A DNA stretch of 64,000 nucleotides from Actinocatenispora sp963805605 (GTDB lineage: Bacteria; Actinomycetota; Actinomycetes; Mycobacteriales; Micromonosporaceae): NCBI GenBank assembly GCA_963805605.1, contig CAWDUX010000002.1:310001-374000 (forward strand). The letters are read 5' to 3'. The notes beneath the pieces were generated by a model. It worked only from the letters and a program-made list of their open reading frames with translations, was not told the DNA's origin and made no database searches. The position numbers and the translations under genes were made by a program. Every line of letters begins with the position of its first letter. The first letter of the stretch is position 1. Positions 44,903 to 53,988 of the stretch are shown in pieces.

Positions 44903-46342
44903 TCAGAGCGGGATGTTGCCGTGCGCGCCGCGGGTATCCGGTGCGTCGGCCAGTGCCTTGGCCAGGCGCTGCCGGGTCTCCGACGGGTCGATGACCTCGT
45001 CGACCACGCCGATCTCCATCGCCCGGCCGACCCCGCCGGCCTCCCGTTCCTGATCGGCGACCAGTTCCTGGCGCAGCGTCTCGCGCTCCTCCGCGCCGGC
45101 CGCCGCCAGCTTCTTGCGGTGCAGGATGTTGACCGCCGCGGAGGCGCCCATCACGGCCACCTCGGCCTGCGGCCAGGCGAACACGGCGGTGGCGCCCAGT
45201 GCTCGCGAGTTCATCGCGATGTACGCGCCGCCGTAGGACTTGCGGGTCACCAGGGTGATGCGGGGCACCACCGATTCGGCGAAGGCGTGCAGCAGCTTCG
45301 CGCCCCGGCGGACGATGCCGTCCCACTCCTGGCCGACGCCGGGCAGATAACCCGGTACGTCGACCAGTACCAGCAGCGGCAGTCCGAGCGAATCGCACAT
45401 CCGGACGAACCGTGCCGCCTTCTCCGCACCGGACGAGTCGAGGCAGCCGCCCAGCCGCATCGGGTTGTTCGCGATCACGCCGACGCTGCGTCCGCCGAAC
45501 CGGCCGAGCACCGTGACCACGTTCGGCGCCCACTTGGCGTGCAGTTCCACACCGGGAGCGTCCAGCAGGTTCTTCACCAGGGGCTTGACGTCGTACGCAC
45601 GGTTCGGCTGGTCCGGCAGCAGCGTGCCGAGGTCCTTGCGGCCCGCGTCGGTGGCATCCGGTACGGAGATCTGACCGAGTCGGCCCAGCAGGTTGGCCAC
45701 CTCGCGGGCCTTGCCCAGCGCCGTCTCGTCCGACGACGTGGTGATGTGGACCACTCCGGAACGCCGGCCGTGCGGTTCCGGACCACCGAGCCTGGCCATG
45801 TCGACCTGCTCGCCGGTCACGCTGCGCACCACGTCGGGTCCGGTGACGAAGATCCGGCCGGTGTCGGACATGATCACGACGTCGGTCAGGGCCGGGCCGT
45901 ATGCTGCGCCACCGGCTGCCGGTCCGAGCACCACGGAGATCTGCGGTACCCGGCCGGACGCCCGGACCATGGCGGCGAAGATGCGGCCGATGCCGTCCAG
46001 CGCCTGCACGCCCTCCTGCAGTCGCGCACCGCCGGAGTGCCACAGACCGACGACCGGTACGCGTTCTGCGATGGCCCGGTCGATCGTGTCGGCGATCAGC
46101 TGGCAGCCGTCGATGCCCAGTGCGCCGCCCTTCTGCCGGCCGTCGGAGCAGTACGCGATGGCCGGGTCGCCGTCGATCATGCCCCGGGCGCTCACCGCGC
46201 CCGAGTCGTTCGGCCCGCTCAGGTAGGTCAGGGTGCCGGCATCGAACAGCATCCCGAGCCGGACGTCGGGATCTCGTGGATCGGCCGGGGCGTCACCGGG
46301 GTCACCGGTCACTGCCGGCGGTTGCGGCGCTGTGGTGGTCAC
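44903..46342 (-). CDS. accD: Acyl-CoA carboxylase carboxyltransferase (beta) subunit
   Basis: 479-residue carboxyltransferase that moves CO2 from biotin to acetyl- or propionyl-CoA, supplying malonyl/methylmalonyl-CoA. Family features: WHSGGARLQEGVQALDGIGRIF, GPAAGGAAYGPALTDVVIM (first oxyanion hole), VPGYLPGVGQEWDGIVRRGAKLL and RKSYGGAYIAMNSRALGA (second). GTG 46342 with GGGAGGA upstream. It ends the fatty acid synthase operon, 19 bases after fabF, the position of accD6 in mycobacteria. The specificity residue that separates acetyl from propionyl forms was not assigned. Confidence 0.9.
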   Translation of the reverse strand: MTTTAPQPPAVTGDPGDAPADPRDPDVRLGMLFDAGTLTYLSGPNDSGAVSARGMIDGDPAIAYCSDGRQKGGALGIDGCQLIADTIDRAIAERVPVVGLWHSGGARLQEGVQALDGIGRIFAAMVRASGRVPQISVVLGPAAGGAAYGPALTDVVIMSDTGRIFVTGPDVVRSVTGEQVDMARLGGPEPHGRRSGVVHITTSSDETALGKAREVANLLGRLGQISVPDATDAGRKDLGTLLPDQPNRAYDVKPLVKNLLDAPGVELHAKWAPNVVTVLGRFGGRSVGVIANNPMRLGGCLDSSGAEKAARFVRMCDSLGLPLLVLVDVPGYLPGVGQEWDGIVRRGAKLLHAFAESVVPRITLVTRKSYGGAYIAMNSRALGATAVFAWPQAEVAVMGASAAVNILHRKKLAAAGAEERETLRQELVADQEREAGGVGRAMEIGVVDEVIDPSETRQRLAKALADAPDTRGAHGNIPL

Positions 46343-46361
46343 CGGATTCCTCCCGTTGTCC

Positions 46362-47591
46362 TCAAGCGCGCTGGAAGGCCAGTGCGCAGTTGTGCCCACC
46401 GAAACCGAACGAGTTGTTCAGCGCGGCGGGTATCTCCATCGTGCGTGCGACGTTCGAGGCAACGTCGAGTGTCAGTCCATCGTCCGGATCATCCAGATTG
46501 ATTGTGGGTGGAACCACACCGTGGTAGATCGCGAGGATCGTCGCGATCGACTCGACGGCGCCCGCCGCGCCCAGCAGATGCCCGGTCATCGACTTGGTCG
46601 AGGTGACCACCGGCTGGTCGCCGACGGCGCTGCGGATCGCGGTGACCTCCCCCATGTCGCCGATCGGGGTGGAGGTGGCGTGCGCATTGACGTGCACGAT
46701 GTCCGCCGGGGTCAACCCGGCGTCCTGGATCGCCAGCCGCATCGCGCGGGCCTGCTGCACACCTTCCGGGTCCGGCGCGACGATGTCGTAGCCGTCGGAG
46801 GTGAGTGCGGCACCGCCGAGCTTCGCGTACACCCGGGCGCCCCGGGCCGCCGCGTGGTCGGCCCGCTCCAGCACCAGAATGCCGGCGCCCTCGCCGAGTA
46901 CGAAACCATCCCGGCCCTTGTCGAACGGCCGGCTGGCCCGTTGTGGCTCGTCGTTGCGGGTCGACATCGCCCGCATCGAGGCGAACCCGGCGATCGGCAG
47001 CGGGAACACCACCGCCTCGGTACCGCCGGCGATCACCATGTCGGCCCGTCCGGACCGGATGATGTCCAGGCCCCAGGCGATCGCCTCGGAGCTGGTCGCG
47101 CAGGCGCTCGCCGGCGAGTGCACCCCGCCGTGTACGTGGAACTCCAGCCCCACGTACGCGGCCGCGCCGTTGGGCATCAGCATCGGCACGGTGTGCGGGG
47201 AGACCAGCCGGGCACCCTTGGCCATCAGCCGGTCGTGCTGGTCGGCCAGGGTCTTCGCGCCACCGATACCGGTACCGACGCTGACCGCCATCCGTTCCCG
47301 GTCCACGTCCGGCGCCCCCGCGTCGGCCCAGGCCTGCCGGGCCGCAACCACGGCAGCCTGTTCGGAACGGTCCATCCGGCGGGCCTTCAACCGGTCCAGG
47401 TGCTGGGCCGGGTCGTCGACCATCAGGCCGGCGATGCGTACCGGCAGAGTCTGCGCCCAGTCGGCCTCGAGTACCTGGATGCCGGAACGTCCGGCGACCA
47501 GGCCTTCCCAGGTCGACGCGACGTCCCCACCGAGTGGGGTCGTCGCGCCCAGCCCGGTGACCACCACATCCGGTCTGGTGTGGCTCGTCAT
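46362..47591 (-). CDS. fabF: 3-oxoacyl-ACP synthase II (FabF/KasA type)
   Basis: Elongating condensing enzyme of type II fatty acid synthesis. The 409-residue product has active-site Cys164 in PASACATSSEA, His in VNAHATSTPIGD and His in KSMTGHLLGAAGA, plus the C-terminal NNSFGFGGHNCAL. GGAGG lies 7 bases before the ATG. Sits between acpP (99-base gap containing a hairpin) and accD. Confidence 0.94.
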   Translation of the reverse strand: MTSHTRPDVVVTGLGATTPLGGDVASTWEGLVAGRSGIQVLEADWAQTLPVRIAGLMVDDPAQHLDRLKARRMDRSEQAAVVAARQAWADAGAPDVDRERMAVSVGTGIGGAKTLADQHDRLMAKGARLVSPHTVPMLMPNGAAAYVGLEFHVHGGVHSPASACATSSEAIAWGLDIIRSGRADMVIAGGTEAVVFPLPIAGFASMRAMSTRNDEPQRASRPFDKGRDGFVLGEGAGILVLERADHAAARGARVYAKLGGAALTSDGYDIVAPDPEGVQQARAMRLAIQDAGLTPADIVHVNAHATSTPIGDMGEVTAIRSAVGDQPVVTSTKSMTGHLLGAAGAVESIATILAIYHGVVPPTINLDDPDDGLTLDVASNVARTMEIPAALNNSFGFGGHNCALAFQRA

Positions 47592-47636
47592 CGTGTTGCC
47601 TCCGCTGTTACTTGGATCAGGCAGGTTCGTACGCTG

Positions 47637-47674
47637 CGGTCCCGGCTGTGCTGTGACCTGGGGTGCCGGGACCG
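47637..47674 (-). promoter_or_regulatory. Intercistronic hairpin between acpP and fabF
   Basis: 9-bp perfect stem (47637-47645 with 47666-47674) and 20-base loop, 17 bases after the acpP stop inside the operon. It could raise ACP output over the condensing enzyme. Confidence 0.35.
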
Positions 47675-47690
47675 ACACGGGAATGCGTTG

Positions 47691-47930
47691 TTATGCGGCC
47701 TTCTCGATGAAGGAGACAGCGTCGCCGACGGTCTTGAGGTTCTGCACCTCGTCGTCGGGGATCTTGACGTTGAACTTCTCCTCGGCGGCCACTACGACCT
47801 CGACCATCGACAGCGAGTCGACGTCCAGCTCATCGGTGAACGACTTCTCGTCGGCGACGTCGGCCTTGTCCACGCCGGCCACCTCTTCCAGAATCTCGGC
47901 CAGGCCGGTGCGAATCTCGTCGCGGGTCAT
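47691..47930 (-). CDS. acpP: Acyl carrier protein
   Basis: 79-residue acidic four-helix carrier. The phosphopantetheine site is Ser39 in ELDVDSLSMVE. Length and the EEKFNVKIPDDEVQNLKTVGD helix III region are standard. AGGAA lies shortly before the ATG at 47930. It is third in the operon and carries growing chains between FabD, FabH and FabF. Confidence 0.95.
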   Translation of the reverse strand: MTRDEIRTGLAEILEEVAGVDKADVADEKSFTDELDVDSLSMVEVVVAAEEKFNVKIPDDEVQNLKTVGDAVSFIEKAA

Positions 47931-48029
47931 GCGGGTTCCTTTCCTGTTCGTCGTGCTCCGGCGCTCGTCGCCGGGCACGGCTGTTCATGGTGCCGACCAC
48001 CGTCGGTGGGCGGGCACCCGGGGCGGTTC

Positions 48030-48983
48030 CTACGGGCAGCGGACGACCTGACCGGCATAGGTGAGGCCACCGCCGAAACCGAACAACAGTACCGGTGCGC
48101 CGGAGGCGACCTCGCCGCGTTCGACCAGTTTGGACAGCGCCAGCGGAACGGACGCCGCCGACGTGTTGCCGGACTCCACGATGTCGCGGGCGATGACCGC
48201 GTTGGTGGCGCCCAGCTTGCGAGCCAGGGGCTCGATGATGCGCAGGTTCGCCTGGTGCGCGACGAACGCGCCGAGTTCGTCGGGGCGTACGCCGGCCCGC
48301 TCGCAGGCTTGCTTGGCGAAGTCGACCAGAACGGTGGTCGCCCAACGGAACACGGCCTGGCCGTCCTGCACGATGTACGGGCGCCAGCCCTCGATGGTCA
48401 ACACGCCGCCCTTCTCCGGGTCACTGCCCCACAGCACCGGACCGATACCACTGGGCTCGCCCTCCGCGGTGGGCACGACCACCGCGGCGCCGGCCGCGTC
48501 ACCGAACAGTACACAGGTGGACCGGTCGGTGTAGTCGGTGACGTCGGTCAGTTTCTCCGCACCGATCACCAGCGCGCGGCGGGCGGCGCCGGCGCGGATC
48601 GCGTGGTCCACCGTCGCCAGCGCGTACTCGAAGCCCGAGCAGCCGGTGTTGATGTCGTACGCGGCCGGTGCCTGGATCCCGAGGTTGGCGGCGACCCGGC
48701 AGGCCACGTTCGGGCAGCGGTCCACCGAGGAGCAGTTCGCCACCACGACCAGATCGATGTCCGCTGCGGATAGCCCGGCGTTGGCCAGAGCCTTCCCGGC
48801 GGCAGCGGTGGCCATGTCGGCGACCGTCTCATGCTCGGCGATGCGCCGTTCCTTGATACCGACTCGGCTGGTGATCCATTCGTCGGTGGTGTCGACGATC
48901 TTGGTCAGGTCGTTGTTGTCGAGGACCTTGGCGGGCTGGTAGTGCCCCATGGCCAGGATCTTGGAACCTGTCGGGTCGCTCAT
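48030..48983 (-). CDS. fabH: 3-oxoacyl-ACP synthase III (FabH)
   Basis: Initiating condensing enzyme that joins an acyl-CoA primer to malonyl-ACP. 317 residues with Cys115 in INTGCSGFEYAL, His in FVAHQANLRII and Asn in ESGNTSAASVP. GFGGGLTYAGQVVR closes the protein. The ATG overlaps the fabD stop (ATGA). In actinobacteria FabH usually accepts branched primers giving iso/anteiso fatty acids; specificity is not visible here. Confidence 0.95.
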   Translation of the reverse strand: MSDPTGSKILAMGHYQPAKVLDNNDLTKIVDTTDEWITSRVGIKERRIAEHETVADMATAAAGKALANAGLSAADIDLVVVANCSSVDRCPNVACRVAANLGIQAPAAYDINTGCSGFEYALATVDHAIRAGAARRALVIGAEKLTDVTDYTDRSTCVLFGDAAGAAVVVPTAEGEPSGIGPVLWGSDPEKGGVLTIEGWRPYIVQDGQAVFRWATTVLVDFAKQACERAGVRPDELGAFVAHQANLRIIEPLARKLGATNAVIARDIVESGNTSAASVPLALSKLVERGEVASGAPVLLFGFGGGLTYAGQVVRCP

Positions 48984-50170
48984 GTGGGTTCTCCCGTCTC
49001 GGCGAAGCGGGCCAGGGGCTGACCGGGGGCCACCGGGTCGTCCTCGTCGGCGAGCCATTCGACCAGTACGCCGGTGGCGTGGCTGGTCACGTCGGTGGCT
49101 CCCTGCCGGGCGGTGACCTGACCGATCACGTCGCCGACCTTGACCGTGGCGCCTTCGGCGAGTTCGGCGCGGTGGAACATGCCGGCGACGGGGGCCACGC
49201 TGACCCGGAATCCGACGCCGGGCTCGGCGCTGCCGTGCAGCCGGGAAGGTTCACCGTGCCGGGCGATCAGGTCGTGGGCGGCCGGCAGATCGTCCGGGCT
49301 GTTCAGCGTGAGCAGTTCCGGAACGGTGCTCTTGCCCTTGAAGTGACGCTTGGCCAGGTTCGTCAGGACACCGGCTGGCGGTAGTTCCAGGATACCGGTG
49401 ACGCCCAGATCGGTGAGGGTGGCCATGCACAGGTCCCAGCGCACCGAGGTGGTGACCTGACGCACCAGGCGCTGGATCAGGTCGGCGCCGGTACTGATCG
49501 CGCAGCCATCCATGTTGGACAACAGGAGCCTGGTGGGGTCGTGGGCGGTGATACCGCCGGCCAGCCGGTCGAGTGCCTCTTCCGCCGCAGCCATGTACGG
49601 GGTGTGGAACGCGCCGGCGACCGGGACCTCGCGGACCTTGACGCCCCTCGGCATCGCGGAGGGCAGGCTCTCCAGGGCAGTCAGGCTGCCCGCAGCGACG
49701 ATCTGACCCGCGCCGTTGCGGTTGGCCGCGGTCAGGCCGGCGGCCTCGATGATGGCCACCACCTCCTCGGCGTCACCGCCGAGGACCGCGCTCATCCCGG
49801 TCTTCTCCAGCGAGCAGGCGTCGGCCATCTGCCGGCCGCGTACGCCGGCGAGCATCACCGCGGATTCTGGGCTCAGCGACCCGGCGATGGTGGCGGCGGT
49901 CAGTTCACCGATGCTGTGACCGGCGAGTACCGAGACGTCGTAGAGCGGAAGCTGCTCAGCGGCGAGCAGACCGGCGGCGACCAGCAACGGCTGGGTCCTC
50001 GCCGTGTCCCGGATCTCCTCGGCGTCCGCCTCGGTGCCCAGGTGGACAAGGTCGAGGCCGACTGCGACCGACCACCACCGGAGTCGGGCCTCGGCGTTGG
50101 GGAGGTCGAGCCAGGGGGTCAGGAAACCGGGCTTCTGGGAGCCTTGTCCGGGAGCGATTATGGCCAGCAC
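48980..50170 (-). CDS. fabD: Malonyl-CoA:ACP transacylase with extra biotinyl/lipoyl-like C-terminal domain
   Basis: 396 residues. Residues 1 to about 310 are the transacylase: IIAPGQGSQKPG, nucleophile Ser86 in AGHSIGELTAA, and GAFHTPYM with catalytic His. Residues about 320-396 form an added beta-rich domain (VAPVAGMFHRAELAEGATVKVGDVIGQV, then SHATGVLVEWLADEDDPVAPGQPLARF) that follows the biotinyl/lipoyl hammerhead pattern, but the EAMKM-type Lys is missing. Start is GTG 50170, giving the family N-terminus; no ribosome site is evident, so it may be leaderless or have a short leader. First gene of the FAS-II operon, 121 bases after the regulator. Confidence 0.9.
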   Translation of the reverse strand: MLAIIAPGQGSQKPGFLTPWLDLPNAEARLRWWSVAVGLDLVHLGTEADAEEIRDTARTQPLLVAAGLLAAEQLPLYDVSVLAGHSIGELTAATIAGSLSPESAVMLAGVRGRQMADACSLEKTGMSAVLGGDAEEVVAIIEAAGLTAANRNGAGQIVAAGSLTALESLPSAMPRGVKVREVPVAGAFHTPYMAAAEEALDRLAGGITAHDPTRLLLSNMDGCAISTGADLIQRLVRQVTTSVRWDLCMATLTDLGVTGILELPPAGVLTNLAKRHFKGKSTVPELLTLNSPDDLPAAHDLIARHGEPSRLHGSAEPGVGFRVSVAPVAGMFHRAELAEGATVKVGDVIGQVTARQGATDVTSHATGVLVEWLADEDDPVAPGQPLARFAETGEPT

Positions 50171-50291
50171 AGGTTGACTGTGACCGATGCGGCGGGGTTC
50201 GCGCGGAGTTCTGATCAACCAAACCCGACCACAGACATTGTGGGCTATCTACAAAACGAGCGTTCACTACGGCAGGATCAGCACGTTCGAG

Positions 50292-51632
50292 TCAGTCCCT
50301 GGGCGGTGTGAGTTCCGTCGCGCTGGACACCTCATCGCTGCGCTGTGTACTGGTTCGTGTGGTGATAGGAAGTTCGGTACTTCCGTCCGCGAGCGCCGGT
50401 GCCGGCAGCGGCGGTCGCGGGGCGGCCTGGTCGAGCCGGCCGACGACCAGCGCCACCCGCAGCGCGAACGAGTCCCGGGGCAGCGTGGCGGTGAACCCGG
50501 TCAGGTCGCCGATCCGGCGCAACCGGTACCGGACGGTGTTCGGGTGCACGTACAGCGTTCGTGCGGTGCTCTCCAGCACCCCGCCGGTGGCGAAGAAGGC
50601 GTCCAGCGTGTCCAGCAGGTCGCCGGTACGCTGCAGGGCGCCGTAGACGTCGGTACGCAGCACCCGCCGGGCCTCCGGATCGCCGGCCAGCGCCCGTTCG
50701 GGCAGCAGATCGGAGGCCGACACCGGCCGCGGCGCGTCCGGCCAGGTGTGCGCCGCCCGGTAGCCGGCGATCGCGGCCCGGGCCGACTCGGTCGCCTCGT
50801 CCAGCGATGGCACCGCCGGCCCGACCACGACCGGTCCGGCACCGAAGTCCTCCAGCAGGTCGGCGGTGGCCGCCACCGGATCCGGCGCGCCGCCCAGCAC
50901 CGCGACCAGCCGGTTTCCGTGTACGCCGCCGAGTACCTCCACCCCGATCCGCCGCGCGGTGCGGTGCAGGTTGTGCAGCACGGTGGTCCGGTCCGCCTCC
51001 GGGGAGCGGCCCACCGCTACCGCCACCGGGGTGGCGTCCGACCAGCCCAGTGCCGCAGCCCGACTGGCCATCGCATCGCCGACCTCACCCCGCAGCAACG
51101 CGTCCACCAGCATTGCCTGCAACCGGGCGTCCCACGCACCGCGACTCTCCGCGGCCCGCGCGTAGACCCGTGCGGAAGCGAAGGCCACCTCGCGGGAGAA
51201 CCGGAGCAGCGCCTCCCGCAATACCGCCTCCTCGCCCGGGGCGGCCAGCTGCGGGACCTGTTCCTCCACCACATCGATGGTGACCTTGATCAGTGCGACA
51301 GTGTGCTGCAGCGCGATCGAACGGGCCAGCTCGCGCGGTGCGGCGGCGAACACCTCGTCGCCGAACTCCGGCGGTTTGGCCGGGTCCCTGGTCCAGGCCA
51401 CGAACGAGTTGACCCCGGACTGGCAGACCAGCATTACCCAGGAGCGACGCTCTGCCGGCAGCTCACGAAACCATGGCAGCGTCTCGTCCATCCGGGCCAC
51501 GCTGCTGGTGGCCAACGCGCCCGCGGCACGCTCGACCCGGCGTAGTGTCGCGGCCAGCGGTGCCGTACGGGACGGCCTGCCGGACGGACCATCGTCGGCC
51601 GGTTCGTTCTCGTGCTCGGCTGCCTTGCTCAC
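50292..51632 (-). CDS. PucR/CdaR-type regulator of fatty acid synthesis (FasR-like)
   Basis: 446-residue DNA-binding protein directly upstream of fabD on the same strand, as FasR in Streptomyces. N-terminal region is helical, a GGDEF-like/CdaR domain follows (GGVHGNRLVAVLGGAPDP), and the C-terminal PucR helix-turn-helix is LYVHPNTVRYRLRRIGDLTG. A Ser/Thr/Pro tail of about 45 residues is extra. GTG start at 51632. Family members activate fatty acid synthase genes in response to acyl-CoA level. The operator should lie in 50171-50291 but I could not define it. Confidence 0.85.
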   Translation of the reverse strand: MSKAAEHENEPADDGPSGRPSRTAPLAATLRRVERAAGALATSSVARMDETLPWFRELPAERRSWVMLVCQSGVNSFVAWTRDPAKPPEFGDEVFAAAPRELARSIALQHTVALIKVTIDVVEEQVPQLAAPGEEAVLREALLRFSREVAFASARVYARAAESRGAWDARLQAMLVDALLRGEVGDAMASRAAALGWSDATPVAVAVGRSPEADRTTVLHNLHRTARRIGVEVLGGVHGNRLVAVLGGAPDPVAATADLLEDFGAGPVVVGPAVPSLDEATESARAAIAGYRAAHTWPDAPRPVSASDLLPERALAGDPEARRVLRTDVYGALQRTGDLLDTLDAFFATGGVLESTARTLYVHPNTVRYRLRRIGDLTGFTATLPRDSFALRVALVVGRLDQAAPRPPLPAPALADGSTELPITTRTSTQRSDEVSSATELTPPRD

Positions 51633-51752
51633 ATTGTGCAGCCTGCCACGTCGATACCGGTGGCGACCGCGCCGGGATGGCGGGCGACGGCATGAAGTTG
51701 CGGATAGTAACTCCTGGGCTGCCCGGGGTCGCGGTTACGGTACGCAGGCGAC

Positions 51753-51758
51753 TAGATT
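51753..51758 (+). promoter_or_regulatory. -10 element (TAGATT) of a leaderless gene
   Basis: TAGATT ends exactly 6 bases before the ATG at 51765, the standard leaderless spacing; there is no ribosome site. Confidence 0.55.
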
Positions 51759-51764
51759 TGCACT

Positions 51765-52394
51765 ATGAGTGATTCGTCCGACTCGATGTCCGAGATGGAC
51801 CGGCCCGACGCTCCGGGCCTGGCCGACCGCGCCATCGTGCTCATCCCGGGTCGTGGCTACAACACCGACTGCCCGCTGCTCTACTTCACCAACGAAGCCG
51901 CCGACATTCGCGAGGCGTACGTGGAGGCCATCCGCTGGATCCCACCAGACCTGGACCAGATCGCGCTACGCGAGTGGCTGCACGGTCCCGGCGCCCAGGC
52001 GTGGGTCTGCGGTCAGGTCTCCGACGCCCTGGGTCGGGTCGACAAGCAGGCTCCCGGCGCCCGTACCGTGCTGGTCGGCAAGTCGCTGGCCAGCCGGGCC
52101 GCCGAGGTCGCGGCCGACCGCAACCTGCCGGCGATCTGGTTCACCCCACTGCTGCGCAGCCCCGACACGGTCGCCGCGCTCCGCCGGGCCACCGCGCCCT
52201 TCCTGCTGATCGGGGGGAGCGCGGACGAATTCTGGGACGGCGCGCTCGCCCGTGAGCTGACCCCGCATGTGGTCGAACTGCCCGCTGCCGACCACAGCCT
52301 CTTCGTACCCGGGCCGCTGGCGGCGTCGCTGAACGGCCACGCCGTCGCGCTCACCGCGGTGGAGCACTTCCTGGACGAGATCGCCTGGCCGTAG
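51765..52394 (+). CDS. Alpha/beta hydrolase
   Basis: 209-residue soluble protein with an alpha/beta hydrolase core: strand AIVLIPGRGYNTD, nucleophile-elbow-like VLVGKSLASRAAEVAAD (Ser in GKSLAS), TAPFLLIGGSADEFWD near the acid, and PAADHSLFV with the catalytic His. Leaderless start at ATG 51765 (see -10 element). Divergent from the FasR-like gene. Substrate unknown. Confidence 0.75.
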   Translation: MSDSSDSMSEMDRPDAPGLADRAIVLIPGRGYNTDCPLLYFTNEAADIREAYVEAIRWIPPDLDQIALREWLHGPGAQAWVCGQVSDALGRVDKQAPGARTVLVGKSLASRAAEVAADRNLPAIWFTPLLRSPDTVAALRRATAPFLLIGGSADEFWDGALARELTPHVVELPAADHSLFVPGPLAASLNGHAVALTAVEHFLDEIAWP

Positions 52395-52458
52395 AGGCTG
52401 ACCGCCTCCAGCCGGGTCGGCGCCCGGCAGCGCGGCGCCGACCCGCAGGTCGCGGTAC

Positions 52459-53304
52459 TCAGCCGGTCGGCTGGGGGTCGCTGGGCGTGGGCGACGGGGT
52501 GTCGCTCGGCGACGGTTTGGTCGACGGCGACGGGCTCTGCCCGAGGAGCACCGTAAAGGACTGGCTCTGCACCGCGACCTCGGTACCCCCGCTGTCCTGC
52601 GCGGTGACCCGTACCGTGCCGGACTCAGTCGCCGGACCCGCCGAACGGTTGCGGGCACGGTAGGACAGCGTGCCGGAGATGGTCCGGGAGGCACCGGGCG
52701 GCAGGTCGCTCAGTATCTGGACCACGCACGAACCGTTCAGGCAGGTGCCGATCTTGTCGCCGTCGCCGGTGAACGACAGCGGCGGCGGCATCGTGAACTC
52801 GATCCGGGTCTGTGGGATCGGCACGTCACCGGTGTTGCGTACGGTCAGCGCGAACGCACCGTGGTAGACGCCGCCCGCCCGGTCGGGCAGCGGTACCGGA
52901 TCGGCGGCCAGTTTCACCGACACCTGCCGGGTGCTGCCGTTGCCGCCCTCGTCGCGTCCGGCCGGTGTGTGGGGGCTCCCGTCCGGCGCCGGACGGGACG
53001 AGGAGCTCGGCGACCGCCGTCCGTGCGGGCTCACAGAGACGCGGGCGCCCTCGGACGATGCCGTGGCCACCCGCCGGTGCCCCGCCGGCTCCTGATGGGT
53101 GAGCAGCCAGCCGGCACCCGACCCGGCGAGCAGCGTCAGCGCCGCGACCGCACCGGCCACCGCGGTGTGTACCCGGTGCCGGTGCCGGGCGGCACCGCGT
53201 ACCGCGTCCACGCTGGGCGGTGTCAGTTCACCGAGCGCCTGGGCACGGAAGCCCTCGAAGGCGGCGCGCAGTTCGTCGTTGGAGTCCGGTTCGAGCTCAG
53301 GCAT
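52459..53304 (-). CDS. Single-pass membrane protein coupled to a sigma factor
   Basis: 281 residues. A cytoplasmic head (ELRAAFEGFRAQALGELTPPSVDAV) and basic stretch precede one membrane helix (about 46-68). Outside are a Ser/Pro linker, then a beta-sandwich domain (VPIPQTRIEFTMPPPLSF, GASRTISGTLSYRAR) with a CLNGSC disulfide-like pair, and a Pro/Ser/Thr tail. The ATG overlaps the sigma-factor stop by 8 bases. There is no HxxxCxxC zinc anti-sigma motif. It is probably the regulator or membrane anchor for that sigma factor (inference from coupling). Confidence 0.7.
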   Translation of the reverse strand: MPELEPDSNDELRAAFEGFRAQALGELTPPSVDAVRGAARHRHRVHTAVAGAVAALTLLAGSGAGWLLTHQEPAGHRRVATASSEGARVSVSPHGRRSPSSSSRPAPDGSPHTPAGRDEGGNGSTRQVSVKLAADPVPLPDRAGGVYHGAFALTVRNTGDVPIPQTRIEFTMPPPLSFTGDGDKIGTCLNGSCVVQILSDLPPGASRTISGTLSYRARNRSAGPATESGTVRVTAQDSGGTEVAVQSQSFTVLLGQSPSPSTKPSPSDTPSPTPSDPQPTG

Positions 53305-53821
53305 CGGTCACCCCCTCGTCAGCTGGTATTCGATCGACCAGTTGGGTCGCCAACCCGGCCCGCGCCCGGTGCAGCCAGGACTTGACGGTGCCCTCCGCGA
53401 CGCCCTCGCGGCGAGCGATCTCCGCGACGCTCTGATCGGCAAGGTAGTGCAGCACCACCGCCCGGCGTTGCCGGTCCGGCAGGGTGGCCAGCGCGGCGGT
53501 CAGTGCGACATGGTCCGGGCTGGGCCCGGGGATGTGCTCCTCCCTCTGCCGCACGACAAAGCGCATGGCGGTACGCATCCGCCGCCACCGGCTGGTCGCC
53601 AGGTTCCAGGCGACCCGGCGTACCCAGGCCACCGGATCGTCGTAGCCGGACAGCGTGTGCCACCTCGGATATGCACGGCAGAACGCTTCCTGTACGACGT
53701 CCTGCGCGTCGGGCAGGTTACCGAAGTACGCGTAGATCTGGATGGTGATGCCCCGTACGTTGGCCGCGTAGAACTCGTCGAAACCGGACGCTGCGCTCGA
53801 CGCGGACGAGGTGGCACTCAC
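53297..53821 (-). CDS. SigE-family extracytoplasmic-function sigma factor
   Basis: 174-residue RNA polymerase sigma factor. Region 2: FDEFYAANVRGITIQIYAYF and DAQDVVQEAFCRAYPRW with WVRRVAWNLATSRWRR; region 4: LPDRQRRAVVLHYLADQ and IARREGVAEGTVKSWLHRAR. This is the SigE/ECF41-like actinobacterial group. GTG 53821 is preferred; an in-frame ATG at 53899 would add 26 residues. Weak ribosome site. Followed by the overlapping membrane-protein gene. Confidence 0.85.
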   Translation of the reverse strand: MSATSSASSAASGFDEFYAANVRGITIQIYAYFGNLPDAQDVVQEAFCRAYPRWHTLSGYDDPVAWVRRVAWNLATSRWRRMRTAMRFVVRQREEHIPGPSPDHVALTAALATLPDRQRRAVVLHYLADQSVAEIARREGVAEGTVKSWLHRARAGLATQLVDRIPADEGVTDA

Positions 53822-53988
53822 CAGCCGAAGCCTACGTGCGCCTGCAACGAGGCCGGTCAGTGAGGTCGGGGGTCCGAGATAGTCGGGTGCGACGTTCATC
53901 CGGGTGTGCTCCACGGCTGGGGGCTCTGGCCACGCACTACACGCACCGACCGGCCCGCCGGTTGCGGTGCCAGGGCCGTGTTCGGGCG

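Noticed and set aside
44921..46501. 526-residue plus-strand frame over accD
   Set aside because: Antisense to an unmistakable carboxyltransferase gene.
46233..48773. 846-residue plus-strand frame across fabF, acpP and fabH
   Set aside because: Spans three real genes on the other strand including their gaps; unlikely as a natural protein.
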